From Pseudomonas putida (GTDB taxonomy: Bacteria; Pseudomonadota; Gammaproteobacteria; Pseudomonadales; Pseudomonadaceae), in contig NZ_MINI01000038.1 of the NCBI RefSeq assembly GCF_002906855.1, forward strand, positions 1,054,001 to 1,118,000: a stretch of DNA of 64,000 bases, given 5' to 3'. Below are positions 51,909 through 60,594 of the stretch, piece after piece; the first letter of the stretch is position 1; every line of letters begins with the position of its first letter. The translations under genes and the position numbers were made by a program. The notes below the pieces were generated by a model. That model ran no database searches, had not been told where the DNA came from, and saw only the letters and a program-made list of their open reading frames with translations.

Positions 51909-53303
51909 ATGGATGACCAAGGACGCAACCCTTCCTCCAGCAAGCCAATCCTCTATGTGCTCGATACCAACGTCCTGATTCACGACCCCAACGCATTACT
52001 CAACTTCGAGGAGCATCACGTCGCCATTCCGATGACGGTGCTGGAGGAACTCGACAAGCTCAAGACCGGTAAACAGACCATCGCCGCCGAATGTCGCCAG
52101 GCCATCCGCCTGATCGACCAGACCCTCGGTGACGCTTCGCCCAGCGATGTCGAGCAGGGCGTGCCGATCCAGCGCGGCAAGAGTGGGCCAAAGGGGTTCC
52201 TGTCGATCCTGATGAGCCCGCGCAACGAGCCCAGCAAGTTGCTGCCGGAAAACCTCAACGACAACATCATCATCAACACCTTGCTCGACGTAAGGACCCG
52301 GCGCACCGAACTGGACGTCGTGCTGGTCACCAAAGACATCAACATGCGCCTGAAGGCGCGCGCCTGCGGGATCGCGGCCGAGGACTACAGCACCGACCAA
52401 CTGGTCGACGATGTGTCCTTGCTGTCCAAGGGCTATCACTCGGTCACCGGCTCGTTCTGGGACCGGGTCAGCAAGGTCGATACCCGCCAGGAGCGTGGCC
52501 GCACCTGGCATCGGGTACAAATGATCGACAACTTGCCCGCCGTGCACATCAACGAGTTCATCATCGACGAGCAAGGTTTTGTCGGCTGGGTAAAAGGCAT
52601 CCGTAACGATGAACTGCTATTGCTCGACCTGCACCAGGAGCCATTGCTGCATCAGGAGGCCTGGGGCCTGAAGCCACGGGACATTCATCAGAGCCTGGCG
52701 CTGTTCGCCTTGCTCGACCCGGATATCCACCTTGTCAACCTGACCGGCGCTGCCGGCTCCGGCAAGACCATCCTGGCCCTGGCCGCAGCCATCGAGCAGA
52801 CCATGGTCAGCAAGCGCTACCGGCGCATCATCGCCACCCGCAGCGTGCAGGGGCTGGACCAGGAGATCGGCTTCCTGCCGGGCACCGAGGCGGAAAAGAT
52901 GGAACCTTGGCTGGGCGCCATCACCGACAACCTCGAAGCCTTGCACATGGATGATGAAAGCACCCATGGCAGCGTCGAATACATCCTCGAACGTGTGCCA
53001 CTGCAGTTCAAGTCGTTGAACTACATCCGTGGGCGCAGCTTCCAGCAGAGCCTGATCCTGATCGACGAGTGCCAGAACCTGACGCCGCACCAGATGAAAA
53101 CCATCATCACCCGTGCCGGCTCCGGGTCCAAGGTGGTGTGCCTGGGCAACCTGGCGCAGATCGACACGCCGTACCTGTCCGCGACCAGCTCGGGACTGAC
53201 CTACCTGACCGAGCGCTTCAAGGACTTCCCCCATGGCGTGCACATCACCCTGCAGGGTGTGCCGCGCTCGGTGCTGGCCGAGTACGCCGAGTCGCATCTG
53301 TAA
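51909..53303 (+). CDS. PIN-PhoH fusion ATPase (YlaK/PhoH2-like)
   Basis: This 464-residue protein has an N-terminal PIN-like RNase domain (ILYVLDTNVLIHDPNAL, Asp19 and Asn21, with acidic residues in the VLEELDKLK and VTKDINMRLKA segments) and a C-terminal PhoH AAA-like ATPase with Walker A GAAGSGKT (from about residue 280) and Walker B LILIDECQN (about 381-389). Such proteins are RNA helicase/RNase candidates. An AAGGTGA-type site precedes ATG 51909. It is monocistronic, ending in a strong terminator. Confidence 0.93.
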   Translation: MDDQGRNPSSSKPILYVLDTNVLIHDPNALLNFEEHHVAIPMTVLEELDKLKTGKQTIAAECRQAIRLIDQTLGDASPSDVEQGVPIQRGKSGPKGFLSILMSPRNEPSKLLPENLNDNIIINTLLDVRTRRTELDVVLVTKDINMRLKARACGIAAEDYSTDQLVDDVSLLSKGYHSVTGSFWDRVSKVDTRQERGRTWHRVQMIDNLPAVHINEFIIDEQGFVGWVKGIRNDELLLLDLHQEPLLHQEAWGLKPRDIHQSLALFALLDPDIHLVNLTGAAGSGKTILALAAAIEQTMVSKRYRRIIATRSVQGLDQEIGFLPGTEAEKMEPWLGAITDNLEALHMDDESTHGSVEYILERVPLQFKSLNYIRGRSFQQSLILIDECQNLTPHQMKTIITRAGSGSKVVCLGNLAQIDTPYLSATSSGLTYLTERFKDFPHGVHITLQGVPRSVLAEYAESHL

Positions 53304-53310
53304 CCCTCCT

Positions 53311-53339
53311 AGCCGGGTGGCTCGCCGCCCGGCTTTTTT
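53311..53339 (+). terminator. Rho-independent terminator after the PhoH-like gene
   Basis: An 11-bp stem AGCCGGGTGGC / GCCGCCCGGCT (one G-T pair) is followed directly by a run of six T, seven bases after the stop codon. This is a textbook intrinsic terminator. Confidence 0.88.
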
Positions 53340-53399
53340 CCGCTGCGCAATCCTGACCCACGGGTTTACACTCTCTGTTCCCTTCAAAGGAGCAGAGCA

Positions 53400-53870
53400 G
53401 TGCTGACTCATCTTGATTCCCAGGGGCGCGCCAATATGGTCGACGTCACTGAAAAGGCCGTGACCGAGCGCGAGGCCGTGGCCGAGGCGCGGGTGCGCAT
53501 GTTGCCGCAGACCTTGCAGATGATCGTCGACGGCGAGCATCCCAAGGGCGATGTGTTCGCCGTGGCGCGCATTGCCGGTATCCAGGCGGCGAAGAAGACC
53601 AGCGACCTGATCCCGCTGTGCCACCCGCTGATGCTGACCAGCGTCAAGGTCGAACTGAGTGCCGACGGCGAAGATGCGGTGCATATCGTCGCCCGCTGCA
53701 AGCTGGCCGGGCAGACCGGCGTCGAGATGGAAGCGCTGACCGCCGCCAGCGTCGCAGCGCTGACGATCTACGACATGTGCAAGGCGGTGGACAAGGGCAT
53801 GGTCATCGAGCAGGTGCGCCTGCTGGAAAAGGTTGGTGGCAAGAGCGGGCACTACAAGGTAGAAGTGTGA
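53400..53870 (+). CDS. moaC: Cyclic pyranopterin monophosphate synthase MoaC
   Basis: This 156-residue protein begins MLTHLDSQGRANMVDVTEK, with the family motifs KKTSDLIPLCHPL (about residues 64-76) and GVEMEALTAASVAALTIYDMCKA (about 109-131), including the active-site His/Lys region. It makes cyclic pyranopterin monophosphate in molybdenum-cofactor synthesis. The start is GTG 53400 with an AAAGGAG ribosome-binding site eight bases upstream. Its stop overlaps the moaD ATG. Confidence 0.96.
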   Translation: MLTHLDSQGRANMVDVTEKAVTEREAVAEARVRMLPQTLQMIVDGEHPKGDVFAVARIAGIQAAKKTSDLIPLCHPLMLTSVKVELSADGEDAVHIVARCKLAGQTGVEMEALTAASVAALTIYDMCKAVDKGMVIEQVRLLEKVGGKSGHYKVEV

Positions 53871-54115
53871 TGAAGGTCAAAGTGATGTATTTCGCCCGTT
53901 ACCGCGAGCTGCTGGGCGTCGATACCGAGCGCCTGGAAGGTGAGTTCAAGGTGGTCGATGATGTGCGCCAGGCGTTGGTGGCCAAGGGCGGACAGTACGC
54001 GGTGCTGGCCGAACAGAACCTGATGAGTGCGCGCAATGAAGAGCTGTGCAAGCTCGACGAGCCGCTGGAAGAGGGCGATGAAGTGGCGTTCTTCCCGCCG
54101 GTGACCGGAGGCTGA
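53870..54115 (+). CDS. moaD: Molybdopterin synthase small subunit MoaD
   Basis: This 81-residue ubiquitin-fold protein ends in the required Gly-Gly (FFPPVTGG), which is adenylated and thiocarboxylated to carry sulfur. The N-terminus MKVKVMYFARYRELLG is typical. It is coupled to moaC by a one-base overlap and is followed by moaE after two bases. Confidence 0.95.
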   Translation: MKVKVMYFARYRELLGVDTERLEGEFKVVDDVRQALVAKGGQYAVLAEQNLMSARNEELCKLDEPLEEGDEVAFFPPVTGG

Positions 54116-54117
54116 AT

Positions 54118-54564
54118 ATGGCAGTGCGAGTGCAACACGGCGCGTTCGACCCGGGGGCCGAGGTCAATGCCATGCATGCGGCCAATGTCGGCGTCGGCGC
54201 CGTGGTCGGTTTTGTTGGCTATGTGCGCGACTTCAACGATGGTCGGGACGTGGCGGGGATGTTCCTCGAGCATTACCCGGGCATGACCGAGAAGGCCCTG
54301 GCCAAGATCGTGGTCGAGGCCGAGCAGCGCTGGCCGTTGCTCAAGGTCGAAGTGCTGCACCGCATCGGTGCGCTTGAGCCGGGTGAGCCAATCGTCTTTG
54401 TCGGTGTGGCCAGTGCCCATCGGCAGGCGGCGTTCGATGCCTGCAACTTCATCATGGACTACCTGAAGACCCGGGCGCCGTTCTGGAAGAAGGAAAATAC
54501 CCAGGATGGGCCGCGCTGGGTGGAAGGGAAGCAGAGTGACCAGGATGCTGCCGGGCGCTGGTAG
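54118..54564 (+). CDS. moaE: Molybdopterin synthase catalytic subunit MoaE
   Basis: This 148-residue protein has the motifs GAVVGFVGYVRDFNDG (about residues 22-37), LEHYPGMTEKAL (about 48-59), HRIGALEPGE and the catalytic Lys region RAPFWKKE (about 119-126). With MoaD it inserts the dithiolene sulfurs into cyclic pyranopterin monophosphate. It is the last gene of moaCDE. Confidence 0.96.
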   Translation: MAVRVQHGAFDPGAEVNAMHAANVGVGAVVGFVGYVRDFNDGRDVAGMFLEHYPGMTEKALAKIVVEAEQRWPLLKVEVLHRIGALEPGEPIVFVGVASAHRQAAFDACNFIMDYLKTRAPFWKKENTQDGPRWVEGKQSDQDAAGRW

Positions 54565-54582
54565 CCCAGGCTGCGCGGATCT

Positions 54583-54615
54583 CTTGTAGGAGCGGCACAA
54601 GGCCGCTCCTACAAG
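54583..54615. repeat. REP-like hairpin between moaE and the RhlB-like gene
   Basis: A 14-bp perfect inverted repeat (CTTGTAGGAGCGGC / GCCGCTCCTACAAG) with a five-base loop lies between the convergent genes. The TAGGAGCGGC core is shared with the REP elements at 10747 and 19198. It may act as a bidirectional terminator. Confidence 0.72.
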
Positions 54616-54636
54616 GGTGCGGCTAGCGCTGATAAA

Positions 54637-56112
54637 TCAGTGATGCTTGCGCGGTACCGGCTTCAAAAGCTCATCTGGCGGCATCTCGCACTTGATCTTG
54701 CGGCCCAGCAGCTCTTCGATAGCCGGCAGCTGGTAGGAGTCATCCTCACCGGCAAAGCTGATCGACACGCCATCGGCGCCCGCACGCCCGGTACGGCCGA
54801 TACGGTGGACATAGTCGTCCGGGTCTTCCGGCAGCGTGAAGTTGATCACATGGCTGATGCCATCGATATGGATGCCACGGCCTGCCACGTCAGTGGCCAC
54901 CAGCACCGTGACCCGGCCTTCACGGAAGTTCTCCAGGGTGCGAATACGTTTGTGCTGCGGCACATCGCCCGATAACTGCGCGGCATTGATACCATCGCGC
55001 ACGAGTTTTTCCTCGATTCGCCGTACCTCGTCCTTGCGGTTGGCGAACACCATTACCCGTTCCCACTTGTTCTGGGTCACCAGGTTGTACAGCAGCTTGT
55101 ACTTGTCGCTGCCGGCCACCGCATATACGTGTTGCTCGACCGTCTCGCTGGCGACGTTCTCCGGCTCGATCTCGACGATCGCCGGGTTGGTGGTCCACTG
55201 CTTGGCCAGGTTCATCACGTCTTCGGTGAAGGTGGCGGAGAACAGCAGGGTCTGGCGTTCGCTCTTCGGCGGGGTCTGGCGGATGATCTGCCGTACCTGG
55301 GGGATGAAGCCCATGTCGAGCATGCGGTCGGCTTCATCCAGCACCATCACCTCGACCATGTCCAGGTGCACTTCGCCGCGCTGGTTGAAGTCCAGCAAAC
55401 GGCCCGGGGTGGCCACCAGGATGTCGCAATGGCGGGCTTCCAGGGCCTTGAGCTGCTTGTCGAAGTCCATGCCACCGACGAAGCTCATCACGTTCAGGCC
55501 GGTGTACTTGGTCAGGGCGACGGCGTCCTTGGCGATCTGCACCACCAGCTCGCGGGTTGGCGCGATGATCAGCGCGCGCGGCTCGCCCATGTAGCGCTCT
55601 TTCGGCGGCGGCGTCTGCTGCAGCTGGGAAATGATCGAAATCAGGAACGCCGCCGTCTTGCCAGTACCGGTCTGGGCGCGACCGATGGCATCCTGGCCTG
55701 CCAGGGTGTAACCCAGCACCTGCGCCTGGATCGGGGTGCAGTAAGGGAAACCGAGGTCGTGGATGGCATGCATCAGCTCGTTGGAGAGTTTGAAGTCGTG
55801 GAAGCGGGTCTTGCCTTCCTGCGGCTCGACCACGAAGTCTTCCGGCTTCCACAGACTCGCCTGGGGCTTGGGCTTGCGTTCGCGATGTGGTCTGTCCTTG
55901 GCCGGCTTGTCGGCAGGCGCTGGGGCGTCGGCGGCTGCTTCTACCTTGGCGGCGGGCTTGGCGGAGGGCTTGGCGCGTGGCGCGGCCGGTTTCGGTTCGG
56001 GCCGGGCCTCTGCGGTGGGGGCGGGCGCCGTTGGCGTCACGCTGGCAGCAGGAGCGACGGCCTGTGGCGCGGCGTCTCCTTTGCCGAATATTTTCTTGAG
56101 TGCCTTGAGCAC
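54637..56112 (-). CDS. rhlB: DEAD-box ATP-dependent RNA helicase, RhlB-like
   Basis: This 491-residue protein has a Lys/Pro/Ala-rich basic extension (about residues 1-95) and then the helicase core: Q motif (FHDFKLSNELMHAIHDLGFPYCTPIQAQ), motif I AQTGTGKT (146-153), motif II DEAD (259-262), motif III SAT and motif VI HRIGRTGRAG. It begins MLKALKKIFGKG, typical of Pseudomonas RhlB. It unwinds RNA and in this group assists RNA decay. The symbol is by family resemblance; RhlE-type is the alternative. Confidence 0.87.
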   Translation of the reverse strand: MLKALKKIFGKGDAAPQAVAPAASVTPTAPAPTAEARPEPKPAAPRAKPSAKPAAKVEAAADAPAPADKPAKDRPHRERKPKPQASLWKPEDFVVEPQEGKTRFHDFKLSNELMHAIHDLGFPYCTPIQAQVLGYTLAGQDAIGRAQTGTGKTAAFLISIISQLQQTPPPKERYMGEPRALIIAPTRELVVQIAKDAVALTKYTGLNVMSFVGGMDFDKQLKALEARHCDILVATPGRLLDFNQRGEVHLDMVEVMVLDEADRMLDMGFIPQVRQIIRQTPPKSERQTLLFSATFTEDVMNLAKQWTTNPAIVEIEPENVASETVEQHVYAVAGSDKYKLLYNLVTQNKWERVMVFANRKDEVRRIEEKLVRDGINAAQLSGDVPQHKRIRTLENFREGRVTVLVATDVAGRGIHIDGISHVINFTLPEDPDDYVHRIGRTGRAGADGVSISFAGEDDSYQLPAIEELLGRKIKCEMPPDELLKPVPRKHH

Positions 56113-56213
56113 GATCGTCTCATCAACTGGTTAAGGAATGTACGCCGGGCAGTGTAATGCAAGATCTGGGCGCGGCGTAGCGGAAAACTCCCACAACTAC
56201 AGGTGGGGTTGGC

Positions 56214-56870
56214 TTATTGCAATTGCTTGCTCAGCCAGTCGTGGATATCGCTTAGTTCCTCGACCACCACCTCGTGCTCCATCGGGTATTCGTGCCAGCG
56301 TGCGGCGACACCCCAGGTGTTGAGGTATTCGAACGCGGTACGGCCCATGGACGGAATCACCACCGGGTCGTGCACGCCGTGCAGGCACAGGGCCGGGGTA
56401 CGTTGCTGGCAGGCGCTCAGCTGGTGGCTGTCGGTGAAGGTCGGGGCATAGGTGGACAGGGCGATCACGCCGCCCAGCGCTTCCTGCCACTTTATATAGG
56501 CGGTGTGCAGCACCACCGCACCGCCCTGGGAGAAACCGGCGAGGAAGATCCGCGACAGGTTGATGCCTTTGGCCTGCTCAGCCTTGATCAGGCCGATGAT
56601 CTGCTCGGCTGATTCTTCCAGCTGCGCTTCGTCGATGGCGCGGGCCGGGGTCATGGCCTTGATGTCGTACCAGCTGGGCATGGCGTAGCCGCCGTTGATG
56701 GTCACCGGGCGGGTCGGTGCCTGGGGCATGACGAAGCGGGTGCTGGGCAGGCGTTCCTGCATGAATTCAGCCACAGGTAGGAAGTCGTAACGGTCGGCAC
56801 CCAAACCGTGCAACCAGATCACACAGGCGTCGGCGGTTTTCTGGGGTTCGAGAATCAGCGGGTTGGTCAT
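56214..56870 (-). CDS. Alpha/beta-hydrolase carboxylesterase / acyl-protein thioesterase type
   Basis: This 218-residue protein has the catalytic triad Ser114 in GFSQGG, Asp168 in GVHDPVV and His199 in MEHEV, plus the oxyanion segment IWLHGLGADRYDF (about residues 18-30). It belongs to the EstB/YpfH phospholipase-carboxylesterase family. In the cell it is cytoplasmic, with no signal peptide. It is divergent from the amino-acid transporter operon. Confidence 0.92.
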   Translation of the reverse strand: MTNPLILEPQKTADACVIWLHGLGADRYDFLPVAEFMQERLPSTRFVMPQAPTRPVTINGGYAMPSWYDIKAMTPARAIDEAQLEESAEQIIGLIKAEQAKGINLSRIFLAGFSQGGAVVLHTAYIKWQEALGGVIALSTYAPTFTDSHQLSACQQRTPALCLHGVHDPVVIPSMGRTAFEYLNTWGVAARWHEYPMEHEVVVEELSDIHDWLSKQLQ

Positions 56871-57201
56871 GACTGCTCCGAAAGAGTGCGGGTCTTGTTA
56901 TGGCGTGCATGAAAAGAAGGCGCTGCAATTGATTGTCAGAAAAAGAATGTCGCAACGATACAACTTTCCCTACTTGACGATCGCTTAAACGCTACAGCCA
57001 ACAAATCTGGTACGCGCTTTGCAATTCTTCATTCGATGCAAAGGGCAGGCCGTGACGGTAACACCCTTTGCACGCGAAGGCTGTCACAGAACAGCCCATT
57101 GCGCCAATTGACCCAAGAACAAGCCAACACGGGTCGGATGCGCCTCATAAGGGTGCGGTGCAATTCCGGCTCATACAACAAGAGCGATTTGGAGGTTGTG
57201 A
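56871..57201. other. Divergent promoter region of carboxylesterase and aapJ
   Basis: These 331 bases hold no gene. On the plus strand they contain a strong sigma-54 promoter match (57008-57023) for aapJ. No convincing NtrC or AauR operator was seen between it and the esterase start. The segment 57035-57200 would be the aapJ leader. Confidence 0.7.
57008..57023 (+). promoter_or_regulatory. Sigma-54 (RpoN) promoter of the aap operon
   Basis: TGGTACGCGCTTTGCA matches the -24/-12 consensus TGGCACG-N4-TTGCW at all but one position, with the GG and GC doublets correctly spaced. The transcription start would be near 57035, about 165 bases before aapJ. This predicts nitrogen- or amino-acid-responsive expression through an enhancer-binding protein. 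Confidence 0.75.
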
Positions 57202-58230
57202 ATGAAGATGTTGAAAACCGCCCTGGCAGTCCTGACCGCTGCCGCTGCGCTGGGCGCCGTGAGCACCGCCCAGGCCGGCGCCACCCTCGATGCGGTAAAG
57301 AAGAAGGGCTTCGTCCAGTGTGGCGTGAGCGACGGTCTTCCAGGCTTCTCGGTCCCTGATGCGCAGGGCAAGATCGTCGGTATTGACGCCGACGTCTGCC
57401 GCGCCGTGGCCGCCGCCGTGTTCGGTGATGCGACCAAGGTCAAGTTCAGCCAGCTCAACGCCAAGGAACGCTTCACCGCACTGCAGTCGGGTGAAGTCGA
57501 CGTGCTGTCGCGCAACACCACCTGGACCAGCTCTCGCGATGCCGGCATGGGCTTGGTATTCGCCGGTGTCACCTACTACGACGGCGTTGGCTTCCTGGTC
57601 AACAAGAAGCTCGGCGTTTCCAGCGCCAAGGAACTCGACGGCGCGACCATTTGCATCCAGGCCGGTACCACCACCGAACTGAACGTGTCGGACTTCTTCC
57701 GTGCCAATGGCCTGAAGTACACCCCGATCACCTTCGATACCTCCGATGAAAGCGCCAAGTCGCTTGAGTCCGGCCGTTGCGACGTGCTGACCTCGGACAA
57801 GTCGCAGCTGTTCGCCCAGCGCTCCAAGCTGGCCGCGCCGACCGACTACGTGGTACTGCCGGAAACCATCTCCAAGGAGCCTCTGGGCCCGGTGGTGCGT
57901 AAGGGCGACGAGGACTGGTTCAGCATCGTCAAGTGGACCCTGTTCGCCATGCTCAATGCCGAAGAGGCCGGCATCACCTCGAAGAACGTCGAGGCCGAGG
58001 CCAAGTCCACCAAGAACCCGGACGTCGCCCGCCTGCTGGGCGCGGACGGTGAATATGGCAAGGACCTCAAGCTGCCCAAAGACTGGGTAGTGCAGATCGT
58101 CAAGCAAGTCGGCAACTACGGCGAAGTGTTCGAGAAGAACCTGGGCCAGAGCACCGACCTGAAGATCGACCGTGGCATGAACGCCCTGTGGAACAACGGC
58201 GGCATCCAGTACGCGCCACCTGTGCGCTGA
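57202..58230 (+). CDS. aapJ: General L-amino-acid ABC transporter, periplasmic binding protein AapJ
   Basis: This 342-residue protein has a signal peptide (about residues 1-25, ending TAQAG) and a type-II periplasmic binding fold (SBP_bac_3) with VKKKGFVQCGVSDGLPGF and VDVLSRNTTWTSSRDAGMG. The length and C-terminal GMNALWNNGGIQYAPPVR are typical of AapJ. It captures amino acids for AapQMP. A GGAGG ribosome-binding site precedes ATG 57202. Confidence 0.93.
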   Translation: MKMLKTALAVLTAAAALGAVSTAQAGATLDAVKKKGFVQCGVSDGLPGFSVPDAQGKIVGIDADVCRAVAAAVFGDATKVKFSQLNAKERFTALQSGEVDVLSRNTTWTSSRDAGMGLVFAGVTYYDGVGFLVNKKLGVSSAKELDGATICIQAGTTTELNVSDFFRANGLKYTPITFDTSDESAKSLESGRCDVLTSDKSQLFAQRSKLAAPTDYVVLPETISKEPLGPVVRKGDEDWFSIVKWTLFAMLNAEEAGITSKNVEAEAKSTKNPDVARLLGADGEYGKDLKLPKDWVVQIVKQVGNYGEVFEKNLGQSTDLKIDRGMNALWNNGGIQYAPPVR

Positions 58231-58297
58231 TGGCTGCACCCTGCGGCGGCATCCCGTCGCCGCAGGTTGTTCGAATCCCTATTTTTCGGGGCACTTC

Positions 58298-59476
58298 ATG
58301 CAAAATCAAATTGGCGCACCCAAGGGGCTGTCCCTGAACGACCCGCGTGTGCGCGCCTGGCTGTTCCAGATTCTCACCATCATCTTCGTGGTGGGCCTGG
58401 GCTGGTATCTGTTCCACAACACCCAGACCAACCTGCAACACCGGGGTATCACCTCGGGTTTTGACTTCCTCGAGCGTAGCGCCGGCTTCGGCATCGCCCA
58501 GCACCTGATTCCCTACGTGGAGTCCGACAGCTATGCGCGGGTGTTCGTCATCGGCCTGCTCAATACCCTGCTGGTGACGTTCATTGGCGTGATCCTGGCG
58601 ACCGTCCTCGGCTTCATCATCGGCGTGGCGCGGCTGTCGCCCAACTGGATGATCAGCAAGCTGGCGACCGTGTATGTGGAAACCTTCCGCAACATCCCGC
58701 CACTGCTGCAGATCCTGTTCTGGTACTTCGCGGTGTTCCTGACCCTGCCGGGGCCAAGGGGCAGCATCAACATCGACGACACTTTCTTCATCAGCAACCG
58801 CGGCCTGAACATGCCCGGTGCGTCGATGGCGGAGGGTTTCTGGCCGTTCGTCGTTGCTCTGCTGCTGGCGCTGGTGGCGATCGTGGCGATGGTGCGTTAC
58901 GCCAACAAGCGTTTCGACGAAACCGGCGAGCCGTTCCACAAGTTCTGGGTGGGGCTGGCGCTGCTCATCGCCATTCCAGGCGCCTGCGCGCTGCTGTTCG
59001 GCAGTCCGGTGCATTGGGAGGTGCCGCAGCTCAAGGGCTTCAACTTCGTCGGCGGTTGGGTGTTGATCCCTGAACTGCTGGCGCTGACCCTGGCGTTGAC
59101 CATCTACACGGCGGCCTTCATTGCCGAGATCGTGCGTTCGGGCATTCGTTCGGTGAGCCACGGCCAGACCGAAGCCGCCCATTCGCTCGGCCTGCGCGAC
59201 GGCCCGACCCTGCGCAAGGTGATTATTCCCCAGGCACTGCGGGTGATCATTCCGCCACTGACCAGCCAGTACCTGAACCTGGCGAAGAACTCGTCGCTGG
59301 CAGCCGGTATCGGCTACCCGGAGATGGTCTCGCTGTTCGCCGGTACCGTGCTCAACCAGACCGGCCAGGCCATTGAGGTGATCGCCATCACCATGAGTGT
59401 CTATCTCGCCATCAGCATCAGCATTTCGCTGCTGATGAACTGGTACAACAAGCGCATCGCGCTGATCGAGCGGTGA
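58298..59476 (+). CDS. aapQ: Amino-acid ABC transporter permease AapQ
   Basis: This 392-residue protein is longer than ordinary HisM-type permeases, as AapQ is, with about eight transmembrane helices. The coupling EAA loop EAAHSLGLRDGPTLRKVIIPQALRVIIPP lies near residue 290-318. It forms the heterodimeric channel with AapM. It lies 67 bases after aapJ and 10 bases before aapM. Confidence 0.93.
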   Translation: MQNQIGAPKGLSLNDPRVRAWLFQILTIIFVVGLGWYLFHNTQTNLQHRGITSGFDFLERSAGFGIAQHLIPYVESDSYARVFVIGLLNTLLVTFIGVILATVLGFIIGVARLSPNWMISKLATVYVETFRNIPPLLQILFWYFAVFLTLPGPRGSINIDDTFFISNRGLNMPGASMAEGFWPFVVALLLALVAIVAMVRYANKRFDETGEPFHKFWVGLALLIAIPGACALLFGSPVHWEVPQLKGFNFVGGWVLIPELLALTLALTIYTAAFIAEIVRSGIRSVSHGQTEAAHSLGLRDGPTLRKVIIPQALRVIIPPLTSQYLNLAKNSSLAAGIGYPEMVSLFAGTVLNQTGQAIEVIAITMSVYLAISISISLLMNWYNKRIALIER

Positions 59477-59486
59477 GGATACGCCC

Positions 59487-60584
59487 GTGAATGCTCATGT
59501 TTTCAAACCCGACATGCCGCCACCGGTGAAAACCGTCGGCGTGCTCGCATGGATGCGTGCAAACCTGTTCTCCAGCTGGCTCAACACCCTGCTGACCCTG
59601 TTCGCCGTGTACCTGGTGTGGCTGATCGTGCCGCCGCTGGTGCAGTGGGCGTTGATCGACGCCAACTGGGTCGGCACCACCCGCGCCGACTGCACGAAAG
59701 AGGGCGCCTGCTGGGTGTTCGTGCAACAGCGCTTCGGCCAGTTCATGTACGGCTACTACCCGGTCGAGCTGCGCTGGCGCGTGGACCTCACGGTGTGGCT
59801 GGCCGTGCTCGGCGCGGCGCCGCTGTTCATCAAACGCTTCCCGCGCAAGGCCTTCTACGGCCTGGGCTTCCTGGTGCTGTACCCGGTCATCGCCTACACC
59901 TTGCTGCACGGCGGCGTACTGGGCCTGAGCAACGTCGCCACCAGCCAGTGGGGCGGCCTGATGCTGACCCTGGTGATTGCCACGGTGGGGATCGTCGGCG
60001 CCTTGCCGCTGGGCATTCTGCTGGCCCTTGGGCGACGCTCGCGGATGCCGGCGGTGAAGGTGGTCTGCGTGACCTTCATCGAGTTCTGGCGTGGCGTGCC
60101 GCTGATCACTGTGCTGTTCATGTCGTCGGTGATGCTGCCGTTGTTCCTGCCTGAAGGCATGAGCTTCGACAAGCTGCTGCGGGCAATGATCGGGGTGATC
60201 CTGTTCCAGTCGGCGTATGTCGCCGAGGTGGTGCGCGGCGGTCTGCAGGCCATCCCCAAGGGCCAGTACGAAGCCGCCGCGGCCATGGGCCTGGGCTACT
60301 GGCGCTCGATGGGCCTGGTGATTCTGCCGCAGGCGCTCAAGCTGGTGATCCCTGGCATCGTCAACACCTTCATCGCCCTGTTCAAGGACACCAGCCTGGT
60401 GATCATCATCGGCCTGTTCGACCTGCTCAACAGCGTCAAGCAAGCCGCCGCTGACCCGGCTTGGCTGGGCATGGCCACCGAGGGCTATGTGTTCGCCGCC
60501 CTGGTGTTCTGGATTTTCTGTTTCGGTATGTCCCGCTACTCCATGCACCTGGAGCGCAAGCTGGACACTGGCCACAAGCGTTAG
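59487..60584 (+). CDS. aapM: Amino-acid ABC transporter permease AapM
   Basis: This 365-residue permease has an N-terminal extension with several helices before the canonical permease core. The EAA loop EAAAAMGLGYWRSMGLVILPQALKLVIPG is at about residues 261-289. The start is GTG 59487 with a GTGAGGA site upstream. It pairs with AapQ. Confidence 0.92.
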   Translation: MNAHVFKPDMPPPVKTVGVLAWMRANLFSSWLNTLLTLFAVYLVWLIVPPLVQWALIDANWVGTTRADCTKEGACWVFVQQRFGQFMYGYYPVELRWRVDLTVWLAVLGAAPLFIKRFPRKAFYGLGFLVLYPVIAYTLLHGGVLGLSNVATSQWGGLMLTLVIATVGIVGALPLGILLALGRRSRMPAVKVVCVTFIEFWRGVPLITVLFMSSVMLPLFLPEGMSFDKLLRAMIGVILFQSAYVAEVVRGGLQAIPKGQYEAAAAMGLGYWRSMGLVILPQALKLVIPGIVNTFIALFKDTSLVIIIGLFDLLNSVKQAAADPAWLGMATEGYVFAALVFWIFCFGMSRYSMHLERKLDTGHKR

Positions 60585-60594
60585 GAGTTTCAAA

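Noticed and set aside
51608..51996. Two minus-strand open frames upstream of the PhoH-like gene
   Set aside because: They overlap the PhoH start or the end of the NodB-like gene, have no ribosome-binding sites and no recognisable domains; the gap is more likely promoter and leader.
56930..57000. NtrC or AauR operator upstream of the aap sigma-54 promoter
   Set aside because: No TGCAC-N-GTGCA or TTCGG-N4-CCGAA match was found in the region read.
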